Shown here: positions 23,049-31,305 of the stretch, in pieces
How the letters are laid out: the number at the start of each line of letters is the position of its first letter
How positions within the stretch are numbered: position 1 is the first letter of the stretch
Source: CAZEVY01 sp964515555
Lineage (GTDB): Bacteria; Acidobacteriota; Terriglobia; Bryobacterales; Bryobacteraceae
Reading direction: 5' to 3'
Length of the DNA stretch: 46,555 bases
NCBI GenBank assembly: GCA_964515555.1
Contig: CAZEVY010000033.1
Coordinates: 1 to 46,555, forward strand
The notes under the pieces: model-generated
What the model was told of the DNA's origin: nothing
The model's database searches: none
The model's input: only the letters and a program-made list of their open reading frames with translations
Program-made: the position numbers and the translations under genes

Positions 23049-25523
23049 TCAAAGTCTGCCGAGCCATCGAATGCGGAAGTTCGTCGACCGTCCCGAGCCG
23101 CCCAAATAGGTCAGGTACCTCGGTGACGACGGGTTGTTAATGACCGCATCGGGATTCCGCCGGTTCGTGAGGTTGTTCGCGCCGAAGCGGAACGCCCAGC
23201 GGTGCCCACGAAAGCCGAAGCGCCGCTCCAGGTGCAGATTCGCCTCGAAGTAGGCCGGGAAGCGGCGCGCGTTCACGGCGCCGACCACTCCGCCGAAGTC
23301 GTTCTGGATTGAGAAGGGGTAGCCGGAACGCAGCTCCGTCAGAAAGGCGACCGCCCAGTTCTCCCAGAACGTCGGCAGGTAGCCCCAGGAGATCAGCCGA
23401 TGCGGCGCGTCCCACGGCATGCGTCCGACGTTATCGCTCACCAGCAGGGGATCGTCGACCGAGAGATCGAGCACCGCGTTCGACAGCGCCCGCGACCACG
23501 TGTAGCTCGCCAGCCACTCGTACTGGCGGCGCAGCGTCTGGCGCACGGTGATTTCCGCCGAGTCGTAGGAGTCGCGCCGGCGGTTCGTCAAGTCGTACAC
23601 GGCGTCGAAGGCGCTGACTCCGAAATACTCCGGATAGCCGGGCGGCGCCGACGTGTCGGCGGTGATGGTATTGACGTAGGTGAAGCCGCGGCCGCCGCGC
23701 CGTCGCAGGTATTCGAGCCGCGTGTATAGATTCGCCGGCCAGCGCTGCTCGAATCCCGCGCTCCAGTTACGATAGCGGGGCCGCCGCAGATCGTCGCCGC
23801 CGATCGTGAAGACCGAAACCGCCGGTCCCCGCCCGACGGTGCCGTTGGAAGAGTAATAGGTCGAGAGCGCGTACTGGTCCTGCGGGCGCGTGAAGAGCCG
23901 GAGGTTGGTGGCGTCGAACACCTGCGCGAAGCCCGCCGAGAGCTTCGTGTCCTCGAGTCCCGGCGGCGACCAGGCCACGCCGAGGCGCGGCGACGGGCTC
24001 CAGCGGTCGAGAATGCGGTCGCGGTCGCCGCGCAGGCCGAGTTCGACCAGCAGCTTGGGGCGCACGCGCCAGGAGTCTTGCACATACACGGCCGACTCAT
24101 AGTTGGATCGCCGCAGCTCGCCGCTCCCCGCGAAGACCGTGCGCCGGATGAGCACGCCCGCCGCGCCGTAGTAGTCGTAACCTGTTCGGCGCACGTCCTG
24201 CCAGTAGGTCACGCGGTCGAAGTCGAGTCCCGCCTTGAGCTGGTGGCCGCCGGCGAGAGTGAACGAGGGCAGGAACGAATTGACGATTACCTGGTCGCGC
24301 GACGCCTTGCGTACGGCGTCGACGAAGTGGTTGCCGCGCTTGCCGTCGGGCAGGAGCAGGAACAGCTCCTGGCCCTGCGGGATTTCGCGGCCGAACGTCC
24401 GATTCCAGGCGTAGCCGATCTCGACGAGCGCGCGCTTCGGCAGGTAGATCTGATCCTTGACGTGAAACAGCCACTGCCGCGACCGCCGGTCGACTGTCGT
24501 CTCGATAGGATCGAGGGCGCCCAGCCCGCTGCGCGGCGCGATCCAGTGGTTGGTCATGAGGCCCGCGTAGAGAATGTTCGACTGCGTGAGATTCCACTGC
24601 GTATGCGTGAGGCTGCTGGAGCGCCAGCTCGCCGCCCGGTCCTCGCCCGCCGGCAAGTCGTCGACAACGCGCTGGGAGTACTGCACGTCGACGCTCTCGG
24701 AAAACCACGCCCGGCCGCGCCGGATCGGCCCCGAAACGTTGAAGCGCGGCGTCCAGTCGCCGAGTATCCACTCCTTACGATGCTCGACGCCGGGTACGAA
24801 GTTGGTGGCCGAGTAGCGCATCTTGTCGTCGCCCGAGCGCGTGTGAATCACCATGGCCCCGGCGGCGCCCTTGCCGTACTCGGCCGAGTAGCGCCCGCTG
24901 ACGACGTCGACCGACTGGACCGCCTCCACGCTGAGCCTGGTCTCGAACCTCCCCGTCAGCGGATCGGTGACGTTGAATCCGTTCAACGTGTAGAGCACCT
25001 GGTCCTCGCCGCCGCCGTGGATGTGCAGGCCGCCGCGCTGGTCGCGCTTGACGTTCGGCAGAATGCGCAGCGCGCTGCGGAGATCGTTGGTGTTCGGGTA
25101 CGGGACATTGACAATCTGCGTGCCGGTGACGCCCTCGGGGGAGCTGGTGGTGTCCATGCTCACGACGGCCGGAGGCGCCGTCACCTCGACCGATTCGAAC
25201 TGCTCGCGCAGGCGGTTCAGCACGAATTGGATCTCGCCGGCGCCGGCGGCGACCGTGATGGGCCGGTCGCGCAGTGCGAAGTAGCCCGCACACTCCACGT
25301 CGACGCGGTAATCGCCCGGCCTCACGGAGGTCCACTGGAAGGCGCCCCCCGGATCGGAGAACACCACCTCGGAGAACGCGCCGGCTCGCAAGTTGAGGCG
25401 CGCGCCCGCGAGCGGCGCGTTGTTTTCGTTGACGACGCGGCCCGTCACGCGCACCTGCGCCGTCGCGCACGTCGCGCACGCCGCGATGCCGACGAGAATA
25501 CGCAACAGCCCCGTAGGCCTCAC
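23049..25523 (-). CDS. TonB-dependent receptor with carboxypeptidase-regulatory domain
   Basis: 824 residues if GTG at 25523 is the start; no ATG lies between it and the signal peptide (LLRILVGIAACATCATA), and a GGAGG touches the GTG, which is too close, so a TTG six codons later is an alternative. Residues about 25-110 form a CarboxypepD-regulatory-like domain (VTGRVVNENNAPLAGARL), followed by a plug (VSMDTTSSPEGV, LHIHGGGEDQVLYTLNGF, SAEYGKGAAGAMVIHT) and a long beta-barrel ending in Arg-Leu. Outer-membrane import of a bulky ligand, typical for Oar-like receptors of Acidobacteria; the ligand is unknown. Divergent from a MetE-core gene with only 30 bp between starts. Confidence 0.88.
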   Translation of the reverse strand: MRPTGLLRILVGIAACATCATAQVRVTGRVVNENNAPLAGARLNLRAGAFSEVVFSDPGGAFQWTSVRPGDYRVDVECAGYFALRDRPITVAAGAGEIQFVLNRLREQFESVEVTAPPAVVSMDTTSSPEGVTGTQIVNVPYPNTNDLRSALRILPNVKRDQRGGLHIHGGGEDQVLYTLNGFNVTDPLTGRFETRLSVEAVQSVDVVSGRYSAEYGKGAAGAMVIHTRSGDDKMRYSATNFVPGVEHRKEWILGDWTPRFNVSGPIRRGRAWFSESVDVQYSQRVVDDLPAGEDRAASWRSSSLTHTQWNLTQSNILYAGLMTNHWIAPRSGLGALDPIETTVDRRSRQWLFHVKDQIYLPKRALVEIGYAWNRTFGREIPQGQELFLLLPDGKRGNHFVDAVRKASRDQVIVNSFLPSFTLAGGHQLKAGLDFDRVTYWQDVRRTGYDYYGAAGVLIRRTVFAGSGELRRSNYESAVYVQDSWRVRPKLLVELGLRGDRDRILDRWSPSPRLGVAWSPPGLEDTKLSAGFAQVFDATNLRLFTRPQDQYALSTYYSSNGTVGRGPAVSVFTIGGDDLRRPRYRNWSAGFEQRWPANLYTRLEYLRRRGGRGFTYVNTITADTSAPPGYPEYFGVSAFDAVYDLTNRRRDSYDSAEITVRQTLRRQYEWLASYTWSRALSNAVLDLSVDDPLLVSDNVGRMPWDAPHRLISWGYLPTFWENWAVAFLTELRSGYPFSIQNDFGGVVGAVNARRFPAYFEANLHLERRFGFRGHRWAFRFGANNLTNRRNPDAVINNPSSPRYLTYLGGSGRSTNFRIRWLGRL

Positions 25524-25553
25524 CCTCCGACCCCAATATACAATGAGGGATTC

Positions 25554-26552
25554 ATGCCGATTCGCACCACCGTAGTAGGAAGCTACCCGACGCCCCATTG
25601 GCTTCTCGGCGATTCGAGCCGCGGCGCGCTACGCGACGCCATCATGGTTGTCCTCAAGACGCAGGAACTCGCCGGCATCGACGTGGTCGCCGACGGCGAG
25701 CTGAACCGCTTCGATCCGTCGCACCCGGAGACCAACGGCATGATCGACTACTTCGTGCGGCAAATGGACGGCATCCGCACGAGTTTCTCGGTGACCGACG
25801 TCGAGTCCTTCCGCGCCGACGCCGGACTCTCGTATCGAACAGCGCCGGCCGGCATCGTCTACGGCGAGATCGGCGAGGGAACGCTGAACCTGCCGCGCGA
25901 CTACGAGTTCACGCGCTCGCTCACGCGGCATCCTCTGAAATTCACCTGCACGGGGCCGCACATGCTGACGAAGGTGCTCACCGACCGCCGCTACCGCGAC
26001 CGCACCCGGCTGGCGATGGCGATCGCCGGCGTGCTACGGAGACAGATGGAGCGCGTCGGCGCCGAAGTGGTGCAGATCGACGAAGCCAATATCAGCGGCC
26101 ACCCCGAAGATCGCGAGTGGGCGCTGGCGGCCATCAACCACGTGCTCGACGGCGTGCGCGGCGAGCGCGCCGTGCACATCTGCTTCGGCAACTACGGCGG
26201 CCAGAGCGTGCAGAAGGGCTTCTGGCGCGACCTGCTGCCGTTCGTCAACGGGCTTCACGCGAATCACGTGCTGCTCGAATTCGCCCGCCGCGGCTACGAC
26301 GAAATGGAGGTCTTCCGCGACCTGTCGCCGGAGATCGGGCTGGGACTGAGCGTGATCGACATCAAGGACAACCAGATCGAGTCGGCGTCGCTGGTCGCCG
26401 GGCGCATCGAGCACGCCGCAGGCATCGTGGGGGCCGCGCGCATCCCGTACGTGCATCCCGACTGCGGATTCTGGATGCTCCAGCGCAGCGTGGCCGACGG
26501 CAAGATGCGCGCGCTGGTCGAAGGCCGCAATCTTTTCGAGGGAAGAAACTGA
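25554..26552 (+). CDS. MetE-core (cobalamin-independent methionine synthase C-terminal) protein
   Basis: 332 residues, equal to the catalytic C-terminal barrel of MetE without the N-terminal half. It opens with TTVVGSYPTP, the family signature, and keeps all four zinc ligands: His208 and Cys210 (VHICFGNYGG), Glu242 (LLEFARR) and Cys304 (HPDCGFWM); QIDEAN (175-180) also fits. Core-only MetE proteins transfer methyl groups to homocysteine or other thiols from methylcobalamin, methyl-folates or unusual donors; the donor here is not known. Stop is 4 bases before the propeller gene. TATACA at 25537-25542 may be the -10 box. Confidence 0.85.
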   Translation: MPIRTTVVGSYPTPHWLLGDSSRGALRDAIMVVLKTQELAGIDVVADGELNRFDPSHPETNGMIDYFVRQMDGIRTSFSVTDVESFRADAGLSYRTAPAGIVYGEIGEGTLNLPRDYEFTRSLTRHPLKFTCTGPHMLTKVLTDRRYRDRTRLAMAIAGVLRRQMERVGAEVVQIDEANISGHPEDREWALAAINHVLDGVRGERAVHICFGNYGGQSVQKGFWRDLLPFVNGLHANHVLLEFARRGYDEMEVFRDLSPEIGLGLSVIDIKDNQIESASLVAGRIEHAAGIVGAARIPYVHPDCGFWMLQRSVADGKMRALVEGRNLFEGRN

Positions 26553-26556
26553 AGCT

Positions 26557-27567
26557 ATGCGAATGGCAGTGACGGCCGCTCTGGCCGCGGCCCTGGCCGC
26601 TCCGGCGCAGGATACGAAGTACCTGAAGAACCTGCGGCAGCTCACCTTCGGCGGGCAGAACGCCGAGGCCTACTGGTCGCCGGACGGCAAGAGGATCATC
26701 TTTCAGTCGACGCGCGACAACCTCGGCTGCGACCAGATCTTCATCATGAACGCCGACGGCTCGTCGCCGCGCATGGTGTCGACGGGCAAGGGCCGGACAA
26801 CCTGCGGGTTCTTCCTGCCGGACAACAAGCACATCCTCTACGCGTCGACTCACGAAGGCGGCGACGCCTGCCCGCCGACGCCCGACCGCAGCCGCGGCTA
26901 CGTGTGGGCGGTCTACCCGAGCTACGACATCTACGTGGCCACCGACGAAGGGAAGATCGTCAGAAAGCTGACCGAGATTCCTGGATACGACGCCGAAGCG
27001 ACGGTGAATTTCAAGACCGGCCGCGTGGTATACACGTCGATGAGTTCGGGCGATCTGGACCTGTGGACGATGAAGGCCGACGGATCGGCCAAGAAGCGGG
27101 TGACCAGCGGAGTCGGCTACGACGGCGGGGCGTTCTTTTCGCGGGACGGCAAGAGGATGGTCTGGCGCGCGCACCGGCCGGGGACTCCCGAGACGCTCGC
27201 CGGCTACAGGAAGCTGCTCTCGGAGAATCTGACGACACCGATGAAGATGGAGATCTTCACGGCCTCGGCCGATGGGAAGGGCGCCAAGCAGGTGACGAAC
27301 TTCAACTGCGCGAGTTTCGCACCGGTCTTCACGCCGGACGGGAAGAAGATTCTGTTCGCGTCGAACAAGCACAACTGCGACGGCCGCCGCTTCGAGCTGT
27401 TTCTCATGAACGCCGACGGGTCGGGCGTGGAGCAGGTGACCGAGTTCGGCGGATTCGTCTCATTCGCCGAGTTCTCGCCGGACGGGAAGAAGGTGGTTTT
27501 TTCGTCGGATCTGAAGGCCAAGAGCCGTTTCGAGTTCAACGTGTTCGTGGCAGACTGGGCGCCGTGA
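26557..27567 (+). CDS. secreted TolB-like beta-propeller protein
   Basis: 336 residues with a signal peptide (MRMAVTAALAAALAAPA). At least five repeats of the WD40-like/TolB type are visible: YWSPDGKRIIFQSTRD, FFLPDNKHILYAS, FFSRDGKRMVWRAH, VFTPDGKKILFASNK and EFSPDGKKVVFSSD, each followed by a strand like QIFIMNADGS. Such propellers bind other proteins or sugars in the periplasm. Cys pairs (NLGC, RTTC, NFNC, KHNC) may form disulfides. The start lies 4 bases after the MetE-core stop, so the two are probably co-translated, though a shared function is not obvious. Confidence 0.85.
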   Translation: MRMAVTAALAAALAAPAQDTKYLKNLRQLTFGGQNAEAYWSPDGKRIIFQSTRDNLGCDQIFIMNADGSSPRMVSTGKGRTTCGFFLPDNKHILYASTHEGGDACPPTPDRSRGYVWAVYPSYDIYVATDEGKIVRKLTEIPGYDAEATVNFKTGRVVYTSMSSGDLDLWTMKADGSAKKRVTSGVGYDGGAFFSRDGKRMVWRAHRPGTPETLAGYRKLLSENLTTPMKMEIFTASADGKGAKQVTNFNCASFAPVFTPDGKKILFASNKHNCDGRRFELFLMNADGSGVEQVTEFGGFVSFAEFSPDGKKVVFSSDLKAKSRFEFNVFVADWAP

Positions 27568-27579
27568 AGCGGTGCGCCT

Positions 27580-27585
27580 TATATT
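27580..27585 (+). promoter_or_regulatory. -10-like TATATT, leaderless arrangement
   Basis: TATATT ends 6 bases before the ATG of the DUF433 antitoxin gene at 27592; no ribosome binding site is seen. Confidence 0.45.
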
Positions 27586-27591
27586 TAAGCG

Positions 27592-27903
27592 ATGACAGCC
27601 GCTTTCGTGACGCAAATCGAGCTGGATCCCGAGGGCGTGGCCTGGCTTAGCGGCACGCGCACGAAGGTCGTGGAAGTGGTGCTCGACAAGATCGCCAACG
27701 GATGGAGTCCCGAGGAGATTCACTTCCAGCACCCCTACCTCTCGATGGCTCAAGTCCACGCAGCGCTTACCTACTACTTCGAGAACCAATCCAGGCTCGA
27801 CGAGCAGATGCGCCGGGGGATCGAAGAAACTGACAGGCTGGCTGCGGACATCTCGGACCCGGCCTTCCAGCGCCGACTGGTCGAACTGAAGAAACAGGCT
27901 TGA
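27592..27903 (+). CDS. DUF433-domain protein, putative antitoxin
   Basis: 103 residues. GTRTKVVEVVLDKIANGWSP followed by EEIHFQHPYLSMAQVHAAL is the DUF433 helix-turn-helix pattern. In many genomes DUF433 genes directly precede DUF5615 PIN-like genes and the pair is regarded as a type II toxin-antitoxin module; here the stop TGA overlaps the TTG start of such a gene. The C-terminal tail (Leu-Asp-Glu-Gln-Met-Arg-Arg-Gly-Ile-Glu-Glu) is a helix that would bind the toxin. The antitoxin reading frame is intact while the toxin is damaged. Confidence 0.85.
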   Translation: MTAAFVTQIELDPEGVAWLSGTRTKVVEVVLDKIANGWSPEEIHFQHPYLSMAQVHAALTYYFENQSRLDEQMRRGIEETDRLAADISDPAFQRRLVELKKQA

Positions 27904-28175
27904 GCCTCGCGCTCTATATGGATGTACACGTTCCACGCGCCGTGACCGTCGCGCTGCGCCTCCGTGGAGTCGATGTCGTGACGGCGCAAGAGGACGGATC
28001 AGCAGAACTGGACGACGCGTCTCTTCTGTTACGCGCGACGGAGCTCGGCCGCCTCCTGGTCACACAGGATGACGAACTTCTCCGCGAGGGCGCTCGGTCA
28101 ATGGCCGCCCGGCGGAGCTTTTCCGGAATCGTGTTCGGACATCAACGCCGGGTCACCATCGGCGGTTTCGTCTAG
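27900..28175 (+). pseudogene. DUF5615 PIN-like toxin, truncated by a premature stop
   Basis: From TTG at 27900 (overlapping the antitoxin stop) the frame gives 91 residues starting MSLALYMDVHVPRAV, with the acidic residues of DUF5615: Asp in YMDVHV, TAQEDG and VTQDDELL. The frame ends at TAG 28173-28175 after IGGFV. The next codons continue the family sequence: DLALIAQATHPGE (28176-28214), then after a shift of frame RDRIAFLPIR and TGA at 28248. A Glu-to-stop change plus loss of two bases (or gain of one) explains this. The lost tail of about 25 residues is normally part of the domain, so the toxin is probably inactive or altered. Confidence 0.75.
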
Positions 28176-28266
28176 GATCTGGCGCTCATCGCCCAGGCTA
28201 CTCACCCCGGAGAGGCGCGACCGGATCGCCTTCCTGCCGATCCGCTGACTTTACCCCGCGTTCGGG

Positions 28267-28272
28267 TATGAT
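28267..28272 (+). promoter_or_regulatory. -10-like TATGAT before the exported VOC gene
   Basis: TATGAT ends 11 bases before the ATG at 28284; transcription would start within a few bases of the start codon. Confidence 0.35.
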
Positions 28273-28283
28273 GTGCGGTATCC

Positions 28284-29144
28284 ATGCGCGCCTTCCTTCT
28301 GCTCGCCGCGTCCGCTGCCTTCGCCCAGCAACAGGCGCCCGAGGCGCACTTCCACCACCTCCATCTCAACGTCACCGACCCGGAAGCCGCCATCAGTTTT
28401 TACACCGCCAAGTTCGATAGCGAGAAGGCGCGGTTCGCCGGCGCCGAGGACGCGGTGTGGGCGCAGAAGTCGTGGCTGTTGTTCAACAAGGTCGCGCAGC
28501 CGCCGCCGTCGGAGATTCTGTCGGCCATCTGGCACTTCGGCTGGGGCGCGGAGGACATGAAGGCCGCTTACAAGAAGCAGGTCGACTCCGGCACGTTGTT
28601 CGACACGCCCATCACCGAGCTGTTCCCCGGCTTCTTCTACGCGTACGTGCTGGGACCCAACAAAGCGCTGATTGAACTGAACACCGCCCGGCACCATCAC
28701 TTCGGCCATCTCCACCTGCTGAGCGCCGACGCCGTGTCGGCCGGTGAGTGGTACCAGAAGTACTTCGGCGCGAAGTGGGCCTCGGGCCGCCCGCCGACGC
28801 GAGAGCCGCGCTTCATCCGCGGCTACCAGATCGGGCCGAGCTCGTCGATGCTCTCCGACAACGTGAACATCATCATCTTCCCGATCCAGTACGCGCGCCA
28901 GCAATGGCCCGAGAACTGGACCAAGGACCGGACCGCGTTCCTTTCGCCCAAGGGACGCGTCGTCGATCACGTGGCATTCAGCTTCGAAAAGCTCGACGAG
29001 GCGCTCGCGATCTTCGAGAAGGATGGCGTGAAGATCGTCGCACGGCCCGCCGAGATTCCCGGGACGAAGGTGCGGTCAGCCTTCATCGAAGGGCCGGACA
29101 ACATTCTCCTCGAACTGGTCGAGGGCCACGCCCGCAAGGAATGA
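28284..29144 (+). CDS. exported VOC-superfamily (glyoxalase/dioxygenase fold) protein
   Basis: 286 residues with a signal peptide (MRAFLLLAASAAFA, cleavage before QQQAP). Two vicinal-oxygen-chelate units are visible: HFHHLHLNVTDPEAAISFY (about 22-40) and HHHFGHLHLLSADAVSAGEW (about 138-157), then RVVDHVAFSFEKLDEALAIF and a final ILLELVEG. Candidate metal ligands are the His residues at strand starts and Glu in LIELN and LLELV. Export of a VOC protein is uncommon. The stop overlaps the start of a hexaheme cytochrome gene by ATGA, suggesting a joint extracytoplasmic redox function; the substrate is unknown. Confidence 0.82.
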   Translation: MRAFLLLAASAAFAQQQAPEAHFHHLHLNVTDPEAAISFYTAKFDSEKARFAGAEDAVWAQKSWLLFNKVAQPPPSEILSAIWHFGWGAEDMKAAYKKQVDSGTLFDTPITELFPGFFYAYVLGPNKALIELNTARHHHFGHLHLLSADAVSAGEWYQKYFGAKWASGRPPTREPRFIRGYQIGPSSSMLSDNVNIIIFPIQYARQQWPENWTKDRTAFLSPKGRVVDHVAFSFEKLDEALAIFEKDGVKIVARPAEIPGTKVRSAFIEGPDNILLELVEGHARKE

Positions 29145-29962
29145 AGCGACTCGGCCTGGCTGTCTGCGCGGCGACCGCCGCCTTCGCGCAGATCCCCGAG
29201 TTCGTGCACGGCGACGAGTGCCTCTTCTGCCACCGGCGCGACATCGGCCCCGGCTGGCAGAAGAACGCGCACGGCACGACCATCCGCCAGAAGGAAGACG
29301 CGCCCGATCTGGCGAAGCGGCATCCCGAAGCGGAGTTCTTTCTCGGAGGACGCAACCACGTCCGGCAACTGAAGAAGGACGGCTACGGACGCTTCGCGAT
29401 CCGGACCACCGGCGGCGCCTGGGACAAAACGCTGTTCGGCGACCGGTGCGCCGGCTGCCACGCGACCGCCGTCGACACCAAGACGAAGACGTTTGCCTAC
29501 TTCGGCCTCGATTGCTACACCTGCCACGGAGTCGTCGACCTCAACCACGGCGCCGACACGTCGCTGATCCTGCTCTCGAAGAAGCGGCGCGACGAGACCG
29601 CCGCCATCAACTCGATCTGCTCGCAGTGTCACCTGCGCGGCGGGCGCTCGAAGTCGAGCGGGTTGCCGTATCCGAATGCCTTTGTCCCCGGCGGCGACCT
29701 CTTCGCCGATTTCGCGGTCGAGTGGAAGCCGGCAGACGACGCGTCGCTCAATCCCGGCGATCGGCATGTGTGGCGGAGCGCGCGCGACGTGGCGGCGGGC
29801 GGCGCGCAGACGTGCCTCTCGTGTCACGCCGTGCACGCCTCCTCGACCGAGAAGCACCGGCGCGCGGCGAGCGGAGCAATCTGCAACGACTGCCATTACG
29901 AGGGCAAGCCGCGCAAGGAATTCCGCGCGTACACCATGCACAGCGCGGTCTGCGAGTATTAG
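29141..29962 (+). CDS. secreted hexaheme c-type cytochrome
   Basis: 273 residues. A signal peptide (MKRLGLAVCAATAAFA) is followed by six CxxCH heme-binding motifs: CLFCH (Cys27-His31), CAGCH, CYTCH, CSQCH, CLSCH and CNDCH. Extra His residues (HGTT, RNHVR, VDLNHG, HAVHAS) can be distal ligands. The layout is like octaheme/pentaheme-related cytochromes that carry electrons in the periplasm or reduce small molecules, but I do not recognise a named family. ATGA overlap with the VOC gene and 3 bp before a DinB-like gene make a three-gene operon. Confidence 0.88.
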   Translation: MKRLGLAVCAATAAFAQIPEFVHGDECLFCHRRDIGPGWQKNAHGTTIRQKEDAPDLAKRHPEAEFFLGGRNHVRQLKKDGYGRFAIRTTGGAWDKTLFGDRCAGCHATAVDTKTKTFAYFGLDCYTCHGVVDLNHGADTSLILLSKKRRDETAAINSICSQCHLRGGRSKSSGLPYPNAFVPGGDLFADFAVEWKPADDASLNPGDRHVWRSARDVAAGGAQTCLSCHAVHASSTEKHRRAASGAICNDCHYEGKPRKEFRAYTMHSAVCEY

Positions 29963-29965
29963 CTC

Positions 29966-30421
29966 ATGACGTTGCGGCACACCATCGCCACGCTCGCCTA
30001 TCGGGGAGGCAAGGCTGTGCGCGGCGCGCCTGAGGGATTCGCCACGTTCTCCGCGGGAGCGGGCACGCGCACTCCGGGCGCGATTCTCGCGCACATCGGC
30101 GACCTGCTCGACTGGGGACTCTCAATCGCGCGCGGCCAGGAGCGCTGGCAGGAGTCGCCGCCGCGGGACTGGGACGCCGAGGTCGCGCGCTTCCACGCCG
30201 CGCTCGCGGCGCTCGACGAGTTCCTCGCCTCCGGCGCCACGGTCCCCGAGGAGAAGCTCTTCCAGGGGCCGATCGCCGACGCGCTCACCCATGTCGGGCA
30301 GATCGCCATTCTGCGGCGGATGGCGGGCGCGCGCGTGCGGCCGGAGAATTACTATCGGGCCGAGATCGCCGAGGGCCGGGTCGGCGCGGACCAGGCGACG
30401 CCGCGGCGCGAGTTCGACTGA
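29966..30421 (+). CDS. DinB/YfiT-like putative metalloenzyme
   Basis: 151 residues forming a predicted four-helix bundle. Two likely metal-binding His are visible: His43 in AILAHIGDLLDW and His109 in DALTHVGQIAIL, the latter being the DinB C-terminal motif H-x-x-x-Q. A third ligand is not obvious. DinB-like proteins include thiol-dependent transferases (bacillithiol or mycothiol types) as well as many of unknown role. Cytoplasmic. It begins 3 bases after the cytochrome stop. Its own TGA directly abuts the TCA (stop) of the convergent PPK2 gene, giving TGATCA. Confidence 0.75.
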   Translation: MTLRHTIATLAYRGGKAVRGAPEGFATFSAGAGTRTPGAILAHIGDLLDWGLSIARGQERWQESPPRDWDAEVARFHAALAALDEFLASGATVPEEKLFQGPIADALTHVGQIAILRRMAGARVRPENYYRAEIAEGRVGADQATPRREFD

Positions 30422-31231
30422 TCAGTCGACGACGACGCCGGAGAGATCGAAGGTCGGCTTCGGAAAACGCAGCTTCAGGCTCTCCATCGCTTCGGTGATC
30501 ACTTCAGAGACGGCGAGGTTGCGGAACCATTTTCGATTCGCGGGCACGACGTACCAGGGAGCGGGATCGGTGCTGGTGCGCTGGAAGACGTCCGAGTAAG
30601 CTTCCATATAGTCGTCCCAGTACTGGCGCTCGGTGAAGTCCTCGGGACGGGCCTTCCAGTGCTTGGCGGGATCCTGGAGCCGGGCTTCGAGGCGCTGCTT
30701 CTGCTCGTCCTTGTCGATGTGGAGGAAGAATTTCAGGATGATGGTGTTGTTGGCCGCGAGGATGCGCTCGAAGTCGTTGATCTGGTCGTAGCGTTTCGAC
30801 CACACCGATTTCGGGACCAGCTTGCGCACACGCGCGATGAGAACGTCCTCGTAGTGCGACCGGTTGAAGATGCCGATCTCGCCGGCGGGCGGCGTGACAC
30901 GGTGCACGCGCCACAGGAAGTCGTGGGCGCGCTCGACGTCGTTGGGCGCTTTGAATGAAGTGACCCGCACGCCCTGCGGATTGAGTCCGCGCATCACGGC
31001 GCGGATGCAGCCGTCCTTGCCGCCGGCGTCCATGGCCTGAAGCACGATGAGGACGGAATGGCGGCCTTGCGCGTGCAGCATGTGCTGCAGCTGGAACATG
31101 CGGTTGACGTTGCGGGTCAGCCGTTTCTCGGCGGCGGCCTTGTCCCATCCGTGGACGTCGCCGGCATCGGCGCCGGCGAGCGAGTACTTACCGGGCGGCA
31201 CGCACAGCTTGTCCGCGAGGTTCTTCGGCAT
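30422..31231 (-). CDS. polyphosphate kinase 2 family protein
   Basis: 269 residues, a single PPK2 domain. Walker A is AMDAGGKDG with Asp68 and Lys72, Walker B/lid is FNRSHYEDVL (122-131), and WKARPEDF plus YVVPANRKWFRNLAVS follow. Such class I/III PPK2 enzymes transfer phosphate from polyphosphate to nucleoside mono- or diphosphates. The size fits single-domain PPK2. TAGAAT (31246-31241) lies 9 bases before the ATG with no Shine-Dalgarno site, another leaderless candidate; it is bordered by a strong hairpin at 31250-31275. Confidence 0.92.
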   Translation of the reverse strand: MPKNLADKLCVPPGKYSLAGADAGDVHGWDKAAAEKRLTRNVNRMFQLQHMLHAQGRHSVLIVLQAMDAGGKDGCIRAVMRGLNPQGVRVTSFKAPNDVERAHDFLWRVHRVTPPAGEIGIFNRSHYEDVLIARVRKLVPKSVWSKRYDQINDFERILAANNTIILKFFLHIDKDEQKQRLEARLQDPAKHWKARPEDFTERQYWDDYMEAYSDVFQRTSTDPAPWYVVPANRKWFRNLAVSEVITEAMESLKLRFPKPTFDLSGVVVD

Positions 31232-31240
31232 ACGAAAGTT

Positions 31241-31246
31241 ATTCTA
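31241..31246 (-). promoter_or_regulatory. -10-like TAGAAT of the PPK2 gene
   Basis: On the minus strand TAGAAT ends 9 bases before the ATG at 31231. A TTGACA lies 13 bases upstream of it, too close for a standard -35, and falls in the loop of the hairpin at 31250-31275. Confidence 0.4.
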
Positions 31247-31249
31247 CGC

Positions 31250-31275
31250 GCCCGGCGGCTGTCAAACCGCCGGGC
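31250..31275 (-). terminator. 9-bp hairpin after the RRM gene
   Basis: GCCCGGCGG (31250-31258) and CCGCCGGGC (31267-31275) form a perfect stem with an 8-base loop, 31 bases past the RRM-protein stop codon. A second stem (GCTGGT 31299-31304 with ACCAGC 31308-31313) overlaps that stop codon. No T-run follows. Confidence 0.45.
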
Positions 31276-31305
31276 CGTTGGTGATGCGATTTGACGGAGC
31301 TGGTC

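Noticed and set aside
24078..25553. Upstream extension of the MetE-core frame
   Set aside because: Antisense to the TonB receptor; TTVVGSYPTP begins the family domain just after ATG 25554.
25524..25553. Cobalamin riboswitch before the MetE-core gene
   Set aside because: Only 30 bp separate the divergent starts, far too little for the aptamer.
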